Assembly: GCF_008367235.1 (NCBI RefSeq)
Contig: NZ_VTZS01000001.1
Coordinates: 434,001 to 498,000, forward strand
Length of the DNA stretch: 64,000 nt
Direction: 5' to 3'
From: Pareuzebyella sediminis
Lineage (GTDB): Bacteria; Bacteroidota; Bacteroidia; Flavobacteriales; Flavobacteriaceae
Position 1 is the first letter of the stretch, and the number at the start of each line of letters is the position of its first letter. The notes under the pieces were generated by a model. It saw only the letters and a list, made by a program, of their open reading frames with translations, was not told where the DNA came from and made no database searches. The position numbers were made by a program, and so were the translations under genes. Below, one piece after another: positions 48,897 to 57,328 of this stretch.

Positions 48897-50147
48897 TTGA
48901 CTAAAAAAATAATAATCATTGGTGGTGGTATAGTCGGCCTGAGTGCAGCTTATTTTCTACAAAAGGAAGGGCATGAGGTGACGGTAATCGATAAGTCCGA
49001 CCTTACTTCAGGTGCCTCCTTCGTGAATGCGGGGTATATAACACCAAGCCATATTATTCCTTTGGCGGCACCTGGTATGATTGCCCAAGGAATAAAGATG
49101 ATGTTCAATTCGGCCAGCCCGTTTTATATGAAGCCCCGTTGGGATATGGATTTTTTCAAGTGGGCATGGTATTTCAATAAATCTTCGACAAAAGAAAAGG
49201 TAGCGCGTGCGATTCCGGTTATAAAAGATATCAATATTTTAAGTCGCAATCTTTTTGAAGAAATAAAGGAATCTGGAGATTTAGGAGATTTTCAGCTCGA
49301 GCGGAAAGGCTTATTAATGCTCTATCAATCAGATACATCCCGTCAACATGAAATAGAAGTGGCGCGAAAGGCTAGTTTTCTTGGATTGGAGGTATCGGAG
49401 CTTGATCAAAAACAACTACAATCGATCGAACCCGAAATTGCGATTAAGGCCAAGGGAGCAATACATTACGAATGTGATGCACATACTACCCCTACTGAAA
49501 TTATGCCCAAAATGATGGATTTTTTAAATAAGGTTGGGGTTAAAATCGAAAGGAACGTAGAAGTGATAGATGTGGTTGCCGATAAAAAGATGATTAAACA
49601 GGTTATTACCTCAAAAGGAAGCCATACGGCTGATGAGATTGTTATGGCTGCTGGAACTTGGAGCCATGGTCTCGCAAAAAAAATGAACATGAAGTTGCCT
49701 TTGCAAGGAGGAAAGGGGTATAGCATAAATGTGAAGAGGCACACCGGAATTTCAATACCTGCCATCTTGATGGAATCAAAAATGGCCGTTACTCCCATGA
49801 AAGGTTTTACTCGGTTTGCCGGAACCATGGAATTTTCAGGTATCAATGATACCATAAGACAAGAAAGGGTGAAGGCGATTGCCGAAGGAGCGAAGAAATA
49901 CTATCCTGATATTTCGATTACGGAAGAAGAAATGAAAGCGGCCAAAACAGGTCTTCGCCCCGTTTCCCCTGATGGGCTCCCTTATATTGGGAAACCCGAG
50001 GAATATCAGAATCTTACCATCGCCACCGGACATGCGATGATGGGATGGAGTTTGGGCCCTGCCACGGGTAAATTGGTTTCTGAGATTATTTCGGGAAGCA
50101 AAACCTCAATGGATATTTCGGCGTTCTCTCCAGATAGAAGATTTTGA
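48897..50147 (+). CDS. FAD-dependent D-amino acid dehydrogenase; likely cis-4-hydroxy-D-proline dehydrogenase
   Basis: The 416-residue protein starts at TTG 48897, 15 bases after the epimerase gene, with a dinucleotide motif IIIIGGGIVGLSAAYFL and then EVTVIDKSDLTSGAS as in DadA-type oxidoreductases. Substrate and FAD contacts include NAGYITPSH, GGKGYSINV, TRFAGTMEFSG and a C-terminal GLRPVSPDGLPYIG with ATGHAMMGWSLGPATG. In the pathway it would oxidise cis-4-hydroxy-D-proline to 1-pyrroline-4-hydroxy-2-carboxylate and pass electrons to the respiratory chain. It is a single polypeptide, unlike the multi-subunit enzymes of Pseudomonas. Specificity is inferred from the operon. Confidence 0.9.
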   Translation: MTKKIIIIGGGIVGLSAAYFLQKEGHEVTVIDKSDLTSGASFVNAGYITPSHIIPLAAPGMIAQGIKMMFNSASPFYMKPRWDMDFFKWAWYFNKSSTKEKVARAIPVIKDINILSRNLFEEIKESGDLGDFQLERKGLLMLYQSDTSRQHEIEVARKASFLGLEVSELDQKQLQSIEPEIAIKAKGAIHYECDAHTTPTEIMPKMMDFLNKVGVKIERNVEVIDVVADKKMIKQVITSKGSHTADEIVMAAGTWSHGLAKKMNMKLPLQGGKGYSINVKRHTGISIPAILMESKMAVTPMKGFTRFAGTMEFSGINDTIRQERVKAIAEGAKKYYPDISITEEEMKAAKTGLRPVSPDGLPYIGKPEEYQNLTIATGHAMMGWSLGPATGKLVSEIISGSKTSMDISAFSPDRRF

Positions 50148-50185
50148 AATAGGTGTTTTTTTGGAGGAAACGTTAACGATTTGGC

Positions 50186-50833
50186 CTAGGATATGAGCTG
50201 TTCAAGGATTTCCTTTTTTATCTCATGACCGCCGTCAAAAGTTAATCGTTCTGCCCGGCCCTTAAAAAGTTCGTGAAGTATACTGGCTTCACTGGCTTGT
50301 CTTTCTCTGGTAAGATATTCGTCCTTGTCCCCTACAATAGAGGTAATCTTGGTTTTATGGGCAAGCAAGAAGTCAAAATCCGATGGCTTTAGTTCCTTAG
50401 GAATACCTCCTGCATACAGCACCAAATGGTGACAATTCAATTGGGATTTTGCCAGCCATCTCATAGCAACTGAGACTCCTTGTGAGAATCCTAGAACAAT
50501 TAAATTATTTGCAGATTCTAAATTTTCCTCCTCTTTTAATGCATCTAGATAAGCGATAACATTTTGAGTTTCCAACACCGTATTTTCTTTTGTTAACCAG
50601 CTGGCACCAACATTTCGATAATCTTTGCCGAGATAATATTTTGAAGGTGCTTGGGGGGCAATAATATAGTTTTCGTTGGTAGGTAATTCATCAAAATGGC
50701 GTAAAAAATAACGGCTGAGGTAACCAATTCCATGAAGAACGACCCAGATGTTTTTGGTTTCTTTAGTAAAGGAATTTAAGGTGGCATAGGTATTAGTGGT
50801 TTTATAGGTGACTTTCTTTTCAAAATATTCCAT
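50186..50833 (-). CDS. Alpha/beta hydrolase, phospholipase/carboxylesterase type
   Basis: I start at ATG 50833 (MEYFEKKV) rather than the longer frame to 51034, whose first 67 residues are basic, lack family similarity and would overlap the divergent gene. The resulting 215-residue protein has IWVVLHGIGYLSRYFLRHF, an IIAPQAP segment, the nucleophile elbow GFSQG and a C-terminal FDGGHEI with the likely catalytic His. This is the layout of small carboxylesterases (YpfH/Est type). It is divergent from menI, with 68 bases between starts. It is not MenH: the motif and size differ from SHCHC synthase. Confidence 0.87.
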   Translation of the reverse strand: MEYFEKKVTYKTTNTYATLNSFTKETKNIWVVLHGIGYLSRYFLRHFDELPTNENYIIAPQAPSKYYLGKDYRNVGASWLTKENTVLETQNVIAYLDALKEEENLESANNLIVLGFSQGVSVAMRWLAKSQLNCHHLVLYAGGIPKELKPSDFDFLLAHKTKITSIVGDKDEYLTRERQASEASILHELFKGRAERLTFDGGHEIKKEILEQLIS

Positions 50834-50901
50834 ACTCAATCTTCGTAAATGAATGCTTTCTATTGGTCGTGTATTGTTTAATTTTACTAAAAATAAACGA
50901 T

Positions 50902-51324
50902 ATGGACGGTTACAGGGAGAAAATTTTGAAAGTTTGTAATACTTCCTCCAAGAATACTTTAATGGAGACTTTGAATATTGAGTATATCGATGTGGGTGAA
51001 AACTTTTTGGTCGCAAAAATGCCTGTGAATACAAAGGTGCATCAGCCGGATGGCGTTTTGCACGGGGGCGCTATGGTTGCTTTGGCCGAAAGCGTGGGCA
51101 GTATGGCTTCCTACATTTTTCTCGATGCTCAAAAATTTTATGTCAGGGGCATAGAGATATCCGCCAATCATGTGAAGAGCGTCCGGGACGGAGAGGTTTT
51201 TGCAAAGGCACTCGTTGTACACAAAGGACGCACCACCCAATTGTGGGACATCAAAATTACCGATGCCGACAATAATTTGGTTTCGATATGCAAACTGACA
51301 ACTATCGCACTTCCCAAAAAATAG
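50902..51324 (+). CDS. menI: 1,4-dihydroxy-2-naphthoyl-CoA thioesterase (hotdog fold, MenI/YdiI type)
   Basis: ATG 50902 gives a 140-residue hotdog protein. The block HQPDGVLHGGAMVALAESVGS followed by IEISANHVKSVRDGEV closely follows E. coli YdiI, which hydrolyses DHNA-CoA in menaquinone synthesis, including the catalytic Glu at position 63. The context agrees: menF starts six bases after its stop and menD follows. Other hotdog acyl-CoA thioesterases (PaaI) share the fold, but the YdiI-like motif plus men neighbours make MenI the best call. Cytoplasmic, probably tetrameric. Confidence 0.88.
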   Translation: MDGYREKILKVCNTSSKNTLMETLNIEYIDVGENFLVAKMPVNTKVHQPDGVLHGGAMVALAESVGSMASYIFLDAQKFYVRGIEISANHVKSVRDGEVFAKALVVHKGRTTQLWDIKITDADNNLVSICKLTTIALPKK

Positions 51325-51330
51325 AGATTC

Positions 51331-52434
51331 TTGGACTTTTACGAAAAAATTGAAAAGCATATTGCGGCAAAGCTACCCCTGGTAGTATATCGCAAACCAA
51401 GTGAAAGGTTAATTCATGCAATCTTACAGAAAGACGATGAATTAAAGTATCTCAATGACTTTACCGAAAGTGGATTCATATTTGCTCCCTTTGATAGTGA
51501 AAAGCGAATCGTGTTGATGCGTTCCGATGAAAATTTTCGGTTTGAACCCTCCATTAATGCTGACCACAGGGGTTTTGTCATCTCATCGCCAGTCGAAGTG
51601 AATACCGATCAAAAAGATTTTCACATCGGGATGGTTAAAGAGGGTATCGCAAAAATCGATGAAGGAGTACTGCAGAAAGTGGTGTTGTCAAGACGTTTTA
51701 CTGTAGACGTCAATTCTCGCCCGGTCGAATTATTTAAAAGGCTCTCGGCCACTTATCCGAACGCCTTTTGCTATCTATGGTATCATCCGAAGGTAGGTTT
51801 ATGGCTTGGGGCAACCCCAGAAATATTAATGACGCTCGAGAACACCAGGTTTACAACCACTTCTTTAGCAGGTACCCAGCCCTATAATGATTCTAAAGCC
51901 CCTTCGTGGGGTAAGAAAGAAATTGAAGAACAAGCCCTCGTCACAGATTATATTTTAGGGTCTCTAAAGGACAAGGTTACAGACCTTGTGCAGTCGGAAA
52001 CGGAATCTGTTCGTGCAGGTAAGCTATGGCATCTAAGAACCAAGATAACAGGGGTTTTAGCACATGAAAATCTGGAAAACATTATAAAGGCTTTACATCC
52101 GACGCCGGCCGTATGTGGTCTTCCCAAACTAACGGCCAAAGAATTTATCACGAATCATGAGGGGTATGATCGTGAATTTTACACCGGTTTTCTGGGGGAA
52201 TTGAACTTTAGTTTTAATAGCTCAAAAAAAGGGGATAGGGCCGATTTCGATAGGGTACCTCATATTCGTGGCACGAAGTCCTCATTGTACGTCAATCTCC
52301 GTTGTACGAAAATAACGAATAAAAGCGCATTTGTTTATGTGGGAGGGGGTATTACCCGAAGTTCCGAACCTGAAGATGAATGGGAAGAAACAATAGCTAA
52401 AAGCAAAACGGTGCTACAGGCCTTGCAAAATTAA
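51331..52434 (+). CDS. menF: Isochorismate synthase (MenF type)
   Basis: The 367-residue chorismate-binding enzyme converts chorismate to isochorismate, the entry to menaquinone synthesis. It starts at TTG 51331, six bases after menI. Family blocks are VVLSRRFTVD, FCYLWYHPKVGLWLGATPEILM, TTSLAGTQPY, LWHLRTKITG, LHPTPAVCGLPK, HEGYDREFYTGFLGEL and the C-terminal YVGGGITRSSEPEDEW, in this order, with the Glu residues that bind Mg. The N-terminal ~110 residues are shorter than in E. coli MenF. menD follows after 55 bases. Confident. Confidence 0.94.
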   Translation: MDFYEKIEKHIAAKLPLVVYRKPSERLIHAILQKDDELKYLNDFTESGFIFAPFDSEKRIVLMRSDENFRFEPSINADHRGFVISSPVEVNTDQKDFHIGMVKEGIAKIDEGVLQKVVLSRRFTVDVNSRPVELFKRLSATYPNAFCYLWYHPKVGLWLGATPEILMTLENTRFTTTSLAGTQPYNDSKAPSWGKKEIEEQALVTDYILGSLKDKVTDLVQSETESVRAGKLWHLRTKITGVLAHENLENIIKALHPTPAVCGLPKLTAKEFITNHEGYDREFYTGFLGELNFSFNSSKKGDRADFDRVPHIRGTKSSLYVNLRCTKITNKSAFVYVGGGITRSSEPEDEWEETIAKSKTVLQALQN

Positions 52435-52475
52435 GAGTATCGTATTGACGATTGGTTTTAGAAGTTCTTACGTTG

Positions 52476-52483
52476 TATTTTTG
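52476..52483 (+). promoter_or_regulatory. -7 promoter box directly before menD
   Basis: TATTTTTG is an exact TAnnTTTG ending six bases before ATG 52490, with ATTGG 21 bases upstream as a partial -33 element. Transcription would begin at or next to the start codon. Confidence 0.45.
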
Positions 52484-52489
52484 TATTCC

Positions 52490-54256
52490 ATGAAATACTC
52501 CAGCATACCTTTGGCCCAATTAGTGGTGAAACATTGTAAGGCGAAAGAAGTTAAAAACATTGTAATTTCACCAGGGTCTAGAAATGCTCCACTTATTATC
52601 GGCTTTACCGAAGACCCTTATTTTTCATGTTTTAGTATTGTTGACGAGCGAAGTGCAGCTTTTTTTGCCTTGGGTATTGCGCAAAAGACCAAAGAACCAG
52701 TGGCGGTGGTTTGTACTTCGGGAAGCGCCCTCTTAAACTATTATCCTGCAGTAGCGGAAGCGTTCTATAGCGAAATACCACTAGTCGTACTTTCCGCAGA
52801 TAGGCCACCTTATAAAATAGATGTGGGAGATGGCCAAACTATACGCCAAGATCACGTTTTTCACAGACACATTGGGTATTCCGCAAATTTGAAACAAGAT
52901 GTTTCCCATGCGCCGGAAAAAATTTATGAATACGCGCCCCAATGGTTATCGACCACTACCTTAGATTTGGCTCAGAAAAAAATACAAGGGTTTAATGACA
53001 ACGAATTGAATGTCGCTTTGAACGTAGCCAAGGGCAGTAAATTGCCTGTACATATTAATATTCCATTTGAAGAGCCTCTTTACGACACGGTTTTAGAGCC
53101 TTCAATAAATGCGGTTATTGACCCTATTGCTATAGAAAAATATACAAATGTTCCCAATATTAAAAAATACGCGGATATTTGGAATAGCTCTCTGCGAAAA
53201 ATGGTGTTGGTGGGTGTCAACGAACCTAATTCGCTTGATCAGCGTTTTTTAGATCAGCTTGCGGAAGACCCTTCGGTAATCGTTTTAACCGAAACTACTT
53301 CCAATTTGCATCATCCTAATTTTTTTAGCAGTATCGATAGTCTAATAGCTCCTGTGGAGAGGTCTGCAAACAGTGAAATGTTCTTTAAAGAATTAAGACC
53401 TGATATCTTACTGACTTTTGGTGGTTTGATCGTCTCAAAAAAAATAAAGGCATTCTTACGTAAATATAAGCCTGCACATCATTGGCATATCAATGAAATA
53501 AGAGCCTATGATACGTTCTACTCTTTAACGTACCACTTTAAGATTGATCCCAATCGCTTTTTTACTTTGTTTACCCCGCATATTTCAAGAAGTGAAGACG
53601 GTTATTATACTTTTTGGAATACGAAACGAGAGCAGTATGAGCAGGAAAGGGAAAAGTATCTTAAGCAGATAGGTTTTTCGGATATGCAAGCTTTTCATGT
53701 AATTGTGAAGAACATACCAAAGGGATATCAGGTACATTTGGCGAACAGTTCTACGGTTCGCTATGCACAATTATTCGACTTAGATGCATCTTTAAAAGTG
53801 TATTGCAATAGGGGAACGAGTGGTATCGATGGGAGTACCTCTACAGCAGTGGGAGCTGCATATTATGCGAAAGACTCCACCTTATTAATAACGGGAGACC
53901 TCAGTTTTTTTTATGATAGTAACGGGTTATGGAATAATTATTTGCGCCACGATTTTAGAATTATCCTACTCAATAATAATGGTGGGGGTATTTTTAGGAT
54001 TCTTCCTGGCCATGAAGAAAGCGAGAACTTTAGTACCTATTTTGAAACAGCACATCAACACAACGCGGAACACCTTAGCCTTCAGTATGGTTTGCATTAT
54101 AGCCTAGTAGCCGATGAATCGAGATTATATGATGCTTTAAAAGAATTCTACAAACCTGGAAAAGCCCCTAAAATACTTGAAATCAAGACGCCGCGATTAA
54201 CGAACGATAAAATTTTGCTTGGTTATTTTGATTTTATATCTTCGGCTCATTATTAA
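52490..54256 (+). CDS. menD: 2-succinyl-5-enolpyruvyl-6-hydroxy-3-cyclohexene-1-carboxylate synthase
   Basis: MenD condenses isochorismate with 2-oxoglutarate using thiamine diphosphate. ATG 52490 (MKYSSIPLAQLVV) is preferred over the upstream in-frame TTG at 52445, as the first 15 residues there show no family pattern and a -7 box overlaps them; the protein has 588 residues. Blocks: VISPGSRNAPLIIGF, IVDERSAAFFALGIAQ, VCTSGSALLNYYPAVAEAF, LSADRPPY and, in the ThDP-binding C-terminal domain, NRGTSGIDGSTSTAVGA and ITGDLSFFYDSNGL with the following NNNGGGIF. Cytoplasmic. A confident call. Confidence 0.96.
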   Translation: MKYSSIPLAQLVVKHCKAKEVKNIVISPGSRNAPLIIGFTEDPYFSCFSIVDERSAAFFALGIAQKTKEPVAVVCTSGSALLNYYPAVAEAFYSEIPLVVLSADRPPYKIDVGDGQTIRQDHVFHRHIGYSANLKQDVSHAPEKIYEYAPQWLSTTTLDLAQKKIQGFNDNELNVALNVAKGSKLPVHINIPFEEPLYDTVLEPSINAVIDPIAIEKYTNVPNIKKYADIWNSSLRKMVLVGVNEPNSLDQRFLDQLAEDPSVIVLTETTSNLHHPNFFSSIDSLIAPVERSANSEMFFKELRPDILLTFGGLIVSKKIKAFLRKYKPAHHWHINEIRAYDTFYSLTYHFKIDPNRFFTLFTPHISRSEDGYYTFWNTKREQYEQEREKYLKQIGFSDMQAFHVIVKNIPKGYQVHLANSSTVRYAQLFDLDASLKVYCNRGTSGIDGSTSTAVGAAYYAKDSTLLITGDLSFFYDSNGLWNNYLRHDFRIILLNNNGGGIFRILPGHEESENFSTYFETAHQHNAEHLSLQYGLHYSLVADESRLYDALKEFYKPGKAPKILEIKTPRLTNDKILLGYFDFISSAHY

Positions 54257-54284
54257 CCATTAACATATTTTAACACTAACTATT

Positions 54285-54629
54285 ATGAGCAGTAAAAGAG
54301 ACGAATTAATCGCAAAGTATGCGGAAGACATCAAAGAAAAATTTGGCCAGAGTGTGGACATGGATCTTCTGACCAAGGTAACCATAGGCCTTGGGCCCGC
54401 TATCTACAATTTAGATGCCTCTAAGGTATCGGGTGGCGATGAGAAGGAACTTCAGACCGTAAAGAACAATTATCTGATCAAAAAATTAGGGATGAAGGAT
54501 GATCCCAAATTGATGGATGCCATTAAGACTGTCGTTGAAAAATACGGTTCTGCTAATAAAAATAAACACCGTGCCGTAGTTTATTATATGCTCTGCAAGC
54601 ATTTTGACAAGGCTTCTGCCTATAACTAA
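54285..54629 (+). CDS. DUF2853 family protein
   Basis: The 114-residue mostly helical protein (MSSKRDELIAKYAEDIKEK, LLTKVTIGLGPAIYN, VKNNYLIKKLGM, HRAVVYYMLCKHF) matches the DUF2853 family found in many Bacteroidetes and some Proteobacteria. Function unknown. It has no signal peptide or membrane span. It lies 28 bases after menD and is followed by a strong terminator-like hairpin, so it is likely the last gene of the menI-menF-menD-DUF2853 transcript. Confidence 0.88.
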   Translation: MSSKRDELIAKYAEDIKEKFGQSVDMDLLTKVTIGLGPAIYNLDASKVSGGDEKELQTVKNNYLIKKLGMKDDPKLMDAIKTVVEKYGSANKNKHRAVVYYMLCKHFDKASAYN

Positions 54630-54653
54630 TAGTTAAGGTAAATTATTATTTAT

Positions 54654-54684
54654 CCGTCCGCCTACTGGCGGACGGTTTTTTTTT
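54654..54684 (+). terminator. GC-rich hairpin terminator after the DUF2853 gene
   Basis: CCGTCCGCC (54654-54662) and GGCGGACGG (54667-54675) form a perfect 9-base stem with loop TACT and a T run to 54684. The stem is far more GC-rich than its surroundings, and may be a repeated extragenic palindrome used as a terminator. Confidence 0.88.
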
Positions 54685-54710
54685 ACCCAAAATTTAAAGA
54701 TTACTTTGAT

Positions 54711-54718
54711 TACTTTTG
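54711..54718 (+). promoter_or_regulatory. -7 promoter box directly before the CvfB-like gene
   Basis: TACTTTTG is an exact TAnnTTTG ending four bases before ATG 54723. A leaderless transcript would result. No clear -33 TTTG. Confidence 0.4.
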
Positions 54719-54722
54719 CCAG

Positions 54723-55553
54723 ATGATCGAATTGGGAAATTATAACGAACTCGAGGTATTGAGAGATACTAGCGTAGGTCTTTTTTTAGGAAGCAAGACC
54801 GGAACAGAAATACTCCTACCCAACAAGTATGTGCCAAAATCTGCAGAAATCGGAGATAGATTAAATGTTTTTTGTTATTTAGACCATGAAGAGCGACCTA
54901 TAGCTACTACCCTTGAACCAACAGTGATCCGAAACCACTTTGGGTTTTTAAAAGTAGTGGAGGTCAATAGAATAGGGGCCTTTATGGATTGGGGCCTTGA
55001 AAAGCACTTGTTGGTTCCCTTCAGTGAGCAAAGGGATAAGATGAAGGAGGGACAATGGTATGTCATTCGATGCTATATGGACGATGTATCGTTTCGATTG
55101 GTGGGGTCGAATAAGATTTATAAATTTTTGACGAATGAGAAACTCACCGTTAAAGAACGCGAGGAAGTAGACCTGCTGTTCACCCGTATGACCGATTTGG
55201 GTTGGGAGGTCATTATTAACGATTTGCATAAAGGGCTCGTATATGCTGATGAGATATTTCGAAAAGTGGCCGTTGGTAAACGCACCAAAGGATTCATAAA
55301 AAAAATACGTCCCGACAATAAAATCGATGTTTCCCTACAACCTTTGGGGGAGAAAATCTTAGAACCCACCGCCCGAGCTATCTACGAGAGGTTAAAAAGT
55401 TCAGATGGCTTTCTTCCGCTACATGATAAGAGTGATCCGATGGTGATCAAGACTGAAATGCAGATGAGCAAAAAGACCTTTAAGAAAGGAATTGGTATAT
55501 TATATAAGGATAGAAAAATAGAGATTAAGGAAGATGGAATTTACCTCGTTTGA
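54723..55553 (+). CDS. CvfB-like S1 RNA-binding domain protein
   Basis: The 276-residue protein consists of three to four S1-like OB modules and a C-terminal winged-helix-like segment, as in the CvfB family: residues 1-60 (LGNYNELEVLRDTSVGLFL, EILLPNKYVP), 62-135 (VNRIGAFMDWGLEKHLLVPFSEQ), 140-215 (WEVIINDLHKGLVYADEIF, KGFIKKIRPDNKIDVSLQP) and the tail FLPLHDKSDPMVIKTEMQMSKK. CvfB homologues bind RNA; in Staphylococcus the protein affects virulence regulation. In Bacteroidetes the role is unknown. Its position in the menaquinone region is probably ancestral gene order, not function. Confidence 0.88.
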   Translation: MIELGNYNELEVLRDTSVGLFLGSKTGTEILLPNKYVPKSAEIGDRLNVFCYLDHEERPIATTLEPTVIRNHFGFLKVVEVNRIGAFMDWGLEKHLLVPFSEQRDKMKEGQWYVIRCYMDDVSFRLVGSNKIYKFLTNEKLTVKEREEVDLLFTRMTDLGWEVIINDLHKGLVYADEIFRKVAVGKRTKGFIKKIRPDNKIDVSLQPLGEKILEPTARAIYERLKSSDGFLPLHDKSDPMVIKTEMQMSKKTFKKGIGILYKDRKIEIKEDGIYLV

Positions 55554-55783
55554 AGCCCGGATTGGAAGTCTGTAACGTTCCCTGAAACCCAATAGGCCAT
55601 ATTTTAATCAAAAACAGTATTAAATCGGTAAGAATTTGAAAATCAATACCGTAGGCCTTATACCACACTTGAGTAATGATATACCACATAAAATGATGAT
55701 TTTACAACATTCTAAAGATGTAGTTCATCGATCTTAGAGGTATTTTAGTAACTTTAGCGTCAAAACCCCGAAAACCTATTTGT

Positions 55784-56383
55784 ATGCCCTTTATTGAAGA
55801 AAGTGATCTTTTAGAGTTGCATAAAGATATTGACAAAGCCCAAATAATAAACGAACGCCTGCTCGACCAAATAAAATTCAAGAACAAGGAAATACGGAAA
55901 AGAAAATTACAACGTAACGTCCTTGCTGGTATTACAGGACTTTTTCTTATTGGTGCCTTGGTCGTTTTCTCTTTTTCAGCGGGCCGAACCGTTTCAAGAA
56001 GTTATGAGACCTCAAGTAACCTTTTGGTTTCTATCGACAGCCTTGATGCAATCAAATCGAGAATTGATAATCTCCGACAGCAAAACGAAGAACTGAGCTT
56101 GGTCAAGGAATTTTACCTTGCCAAAGAATTTTTAGAGAAAGAGAAGATCTATTCTGTTCAGATAAAATCTTTTGTCGACAATAATATGACCTTGGCCTCA
56201 GAAGCGTTGACCAACACACTCTTTGTAAAAACAAATCCTTTTTACTCGTACTCTTTGGGAACGTTTGAAACCTTGGAAGAAGCTCAGCGGTTTCGGGAGC
56301 AATTGGTGGGCCTTGGTTTTCAAGATGCCTTTGTAGCCTCTTATAAAGATGGAAAACGAATTAAAATAGAAGATCCTTTTTAA
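55784..56383 (+). CDS. Single-span membrane protein with coiled coil and SPOR-like C-terminus
   Basis: The 199-residue protein has a charged cytoplasmic N-terminus (~47 residues), one membrane span (VLAGITGLFLIGALVVFSF, ~46-65), a coiled coil (LLVSIDSLDAIKSRIDNLRQQNEELSL in blocks) and a C-terminal ~75-residue region. In that region SYSLGTFETLEEAQRFREQL and GFQDAFVASYKDG look like a SPOR-type fold. SPOR domains bind denuded peptidoglycan at division sites, so an envelope role is possible, but the match is from pattern only. It is followed by menA after two bases, so the two are cotranscribed. Confidence 0.72.
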   Translation: MPFIEESDLLELHKDIDKAQIINERLLDQIKFKNKEIRKRKLQRNVLAGITGLFLIGALVVFSFSAGRTVSRSYETSSNLLVSIDSLDAIKSRIDNLRQQNEELSLVKEFYLAKEFLEKEKIYSVQIKSFVDNNMTLASEALTNTLFVKTNPFYSYSLGTFETLEEAQRFREQLVGLGFQDAFVASYKDGKRIKIEDPF

Positions 56384-56385
56384 TT

Positions 56386-57294
56386 TTGACTAAACTAATT
56401 TCCTGGCTAAAAGCTGCTAGGTTGAGAACACTACCACTATCCGTATCGGGTGTAGTTATCGGTACGGCATTGGCAAACTACTATGGTACTAATAACCTTT
56501 TGATATTTATATCTGCATTGATGACGACTATCGGCTTTCAAGTTACCTCTAATTTCGCGAATGATTATGGAGATGGTCTCAAGGGAACAGACGGTACAAA
56601 TAGAATTGGTCCGAAAAGGGCTTTGCAGAGCGGCATGCTTTCTAAAAAAGAACTGAAAATGGGCATTGTCATTTCCATTTTGATGGATATCCTTTTGGTA
56701 TTCGTAACGATTTATCTCTCTTTCGGTTTGAACAACCTCTTTTATCCCTTGGTGTTTTTAATGTTGGGCGGAGCAAGCATCTGGGCGGCCATAAAGTATA
56801 CGGTGGGTGATAGGGCCTATGGATACCGTGGTTTGGGCGATATTTTTGTTTTTGTTTTTTTCGGACTTTTAGGAGTTCTAGGAACCCTTTTCCTTTTTAC
56901 CAAAACACTGACATTTGTGGCTCTCTTACCAGCATGCACTATCGGTTTTCTTAGTGTAGGCGTATTGAACCTTAACAATCTTAGAGATTATAGATCGGAC
57001 AAGGAGTCAGGAAAGAATACGCTTATCGTAAAAATGGGTTTTAAATGGGGGAGGGCATACCACTTGACGTTATTGATTATGGCATTTGCCAGTATATCAG
57101 TTTTTTCAATACTATGTTTCTCCGGTTGGTACCAATTTTTGTATCTCATTGCTTTCGTGCCTATAGCCGTTCATTTTCGAAAAATATATCTAATACAAAA
57201 CGCAGATTTAATTGACCCTGAGCTAAAAAAATTGGCTATTAGCACCTTTTTTTTGGCCGTACTGATTTACATCAGTTGTAATAATTTTTTGTAA
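56386..57294 (+). CDS. menA: 1,4-dihydroxy-2-naphthoate polyprenyltransferase
   Basis: MenA attaches the isoprenoid tail to DHNA in the membrane, giving demethylmenaquinone. The 302-residue UbiA-superfamily protein has about nine membrane spans and starts at TTG 56386 (MTKLISWLKAARLRTLPLSV). The prenyl-diphosphate/Mg motif NDYGDGLKGTD (63-73) and the second Asp-rich motif NNLRDYRSDKESGKNT are both present. It lies two bases after the SPOR-like gene and 34 before the response regulator. Confidence 0.94.
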   Translation: MTKLISWLKAARLRTLPLSVSGVVIGTALANYYGTNNLLIFISALMTTIGFQVTSNFANDYGDGLKGTDGTNRIGPKRALQSGMLSKKELKMGIVISILMDILLVFVTIYLSFGLNNLFYPLVFLMLGGASIWAAIKYTVGDRAYGYRGLGDIFVFVFFGLLGVLGTLFLFTKTLTFVALLPACTIGFLSVGVLNLNNLRDYRSDKESGKNTLIVKMGFKWGRAYHLTLLIMAFASISVFSILCFSGWYQFLYLIAFVPIAVHFRKIYLIQNADLIDPELKKLAISTFFLAVLIYISCNNFL

Positions 57295-57328
57295 TTTTAA
57301 ACCTTAAACCTACTAAATACTACCAGCT

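Noticed and set aside
50186-50833. Esterase as the missing MenH
   Set aside because: Nucleophile elbow GFSQG and size fit small carboxylesterases; MenH motifs are not seen.
50834-51034. N-terminal extension of the carboxylesterase to base 51034
   Set aside because: The extra 67 residues are basic, unlike the family, and overlap menI on the other strand.
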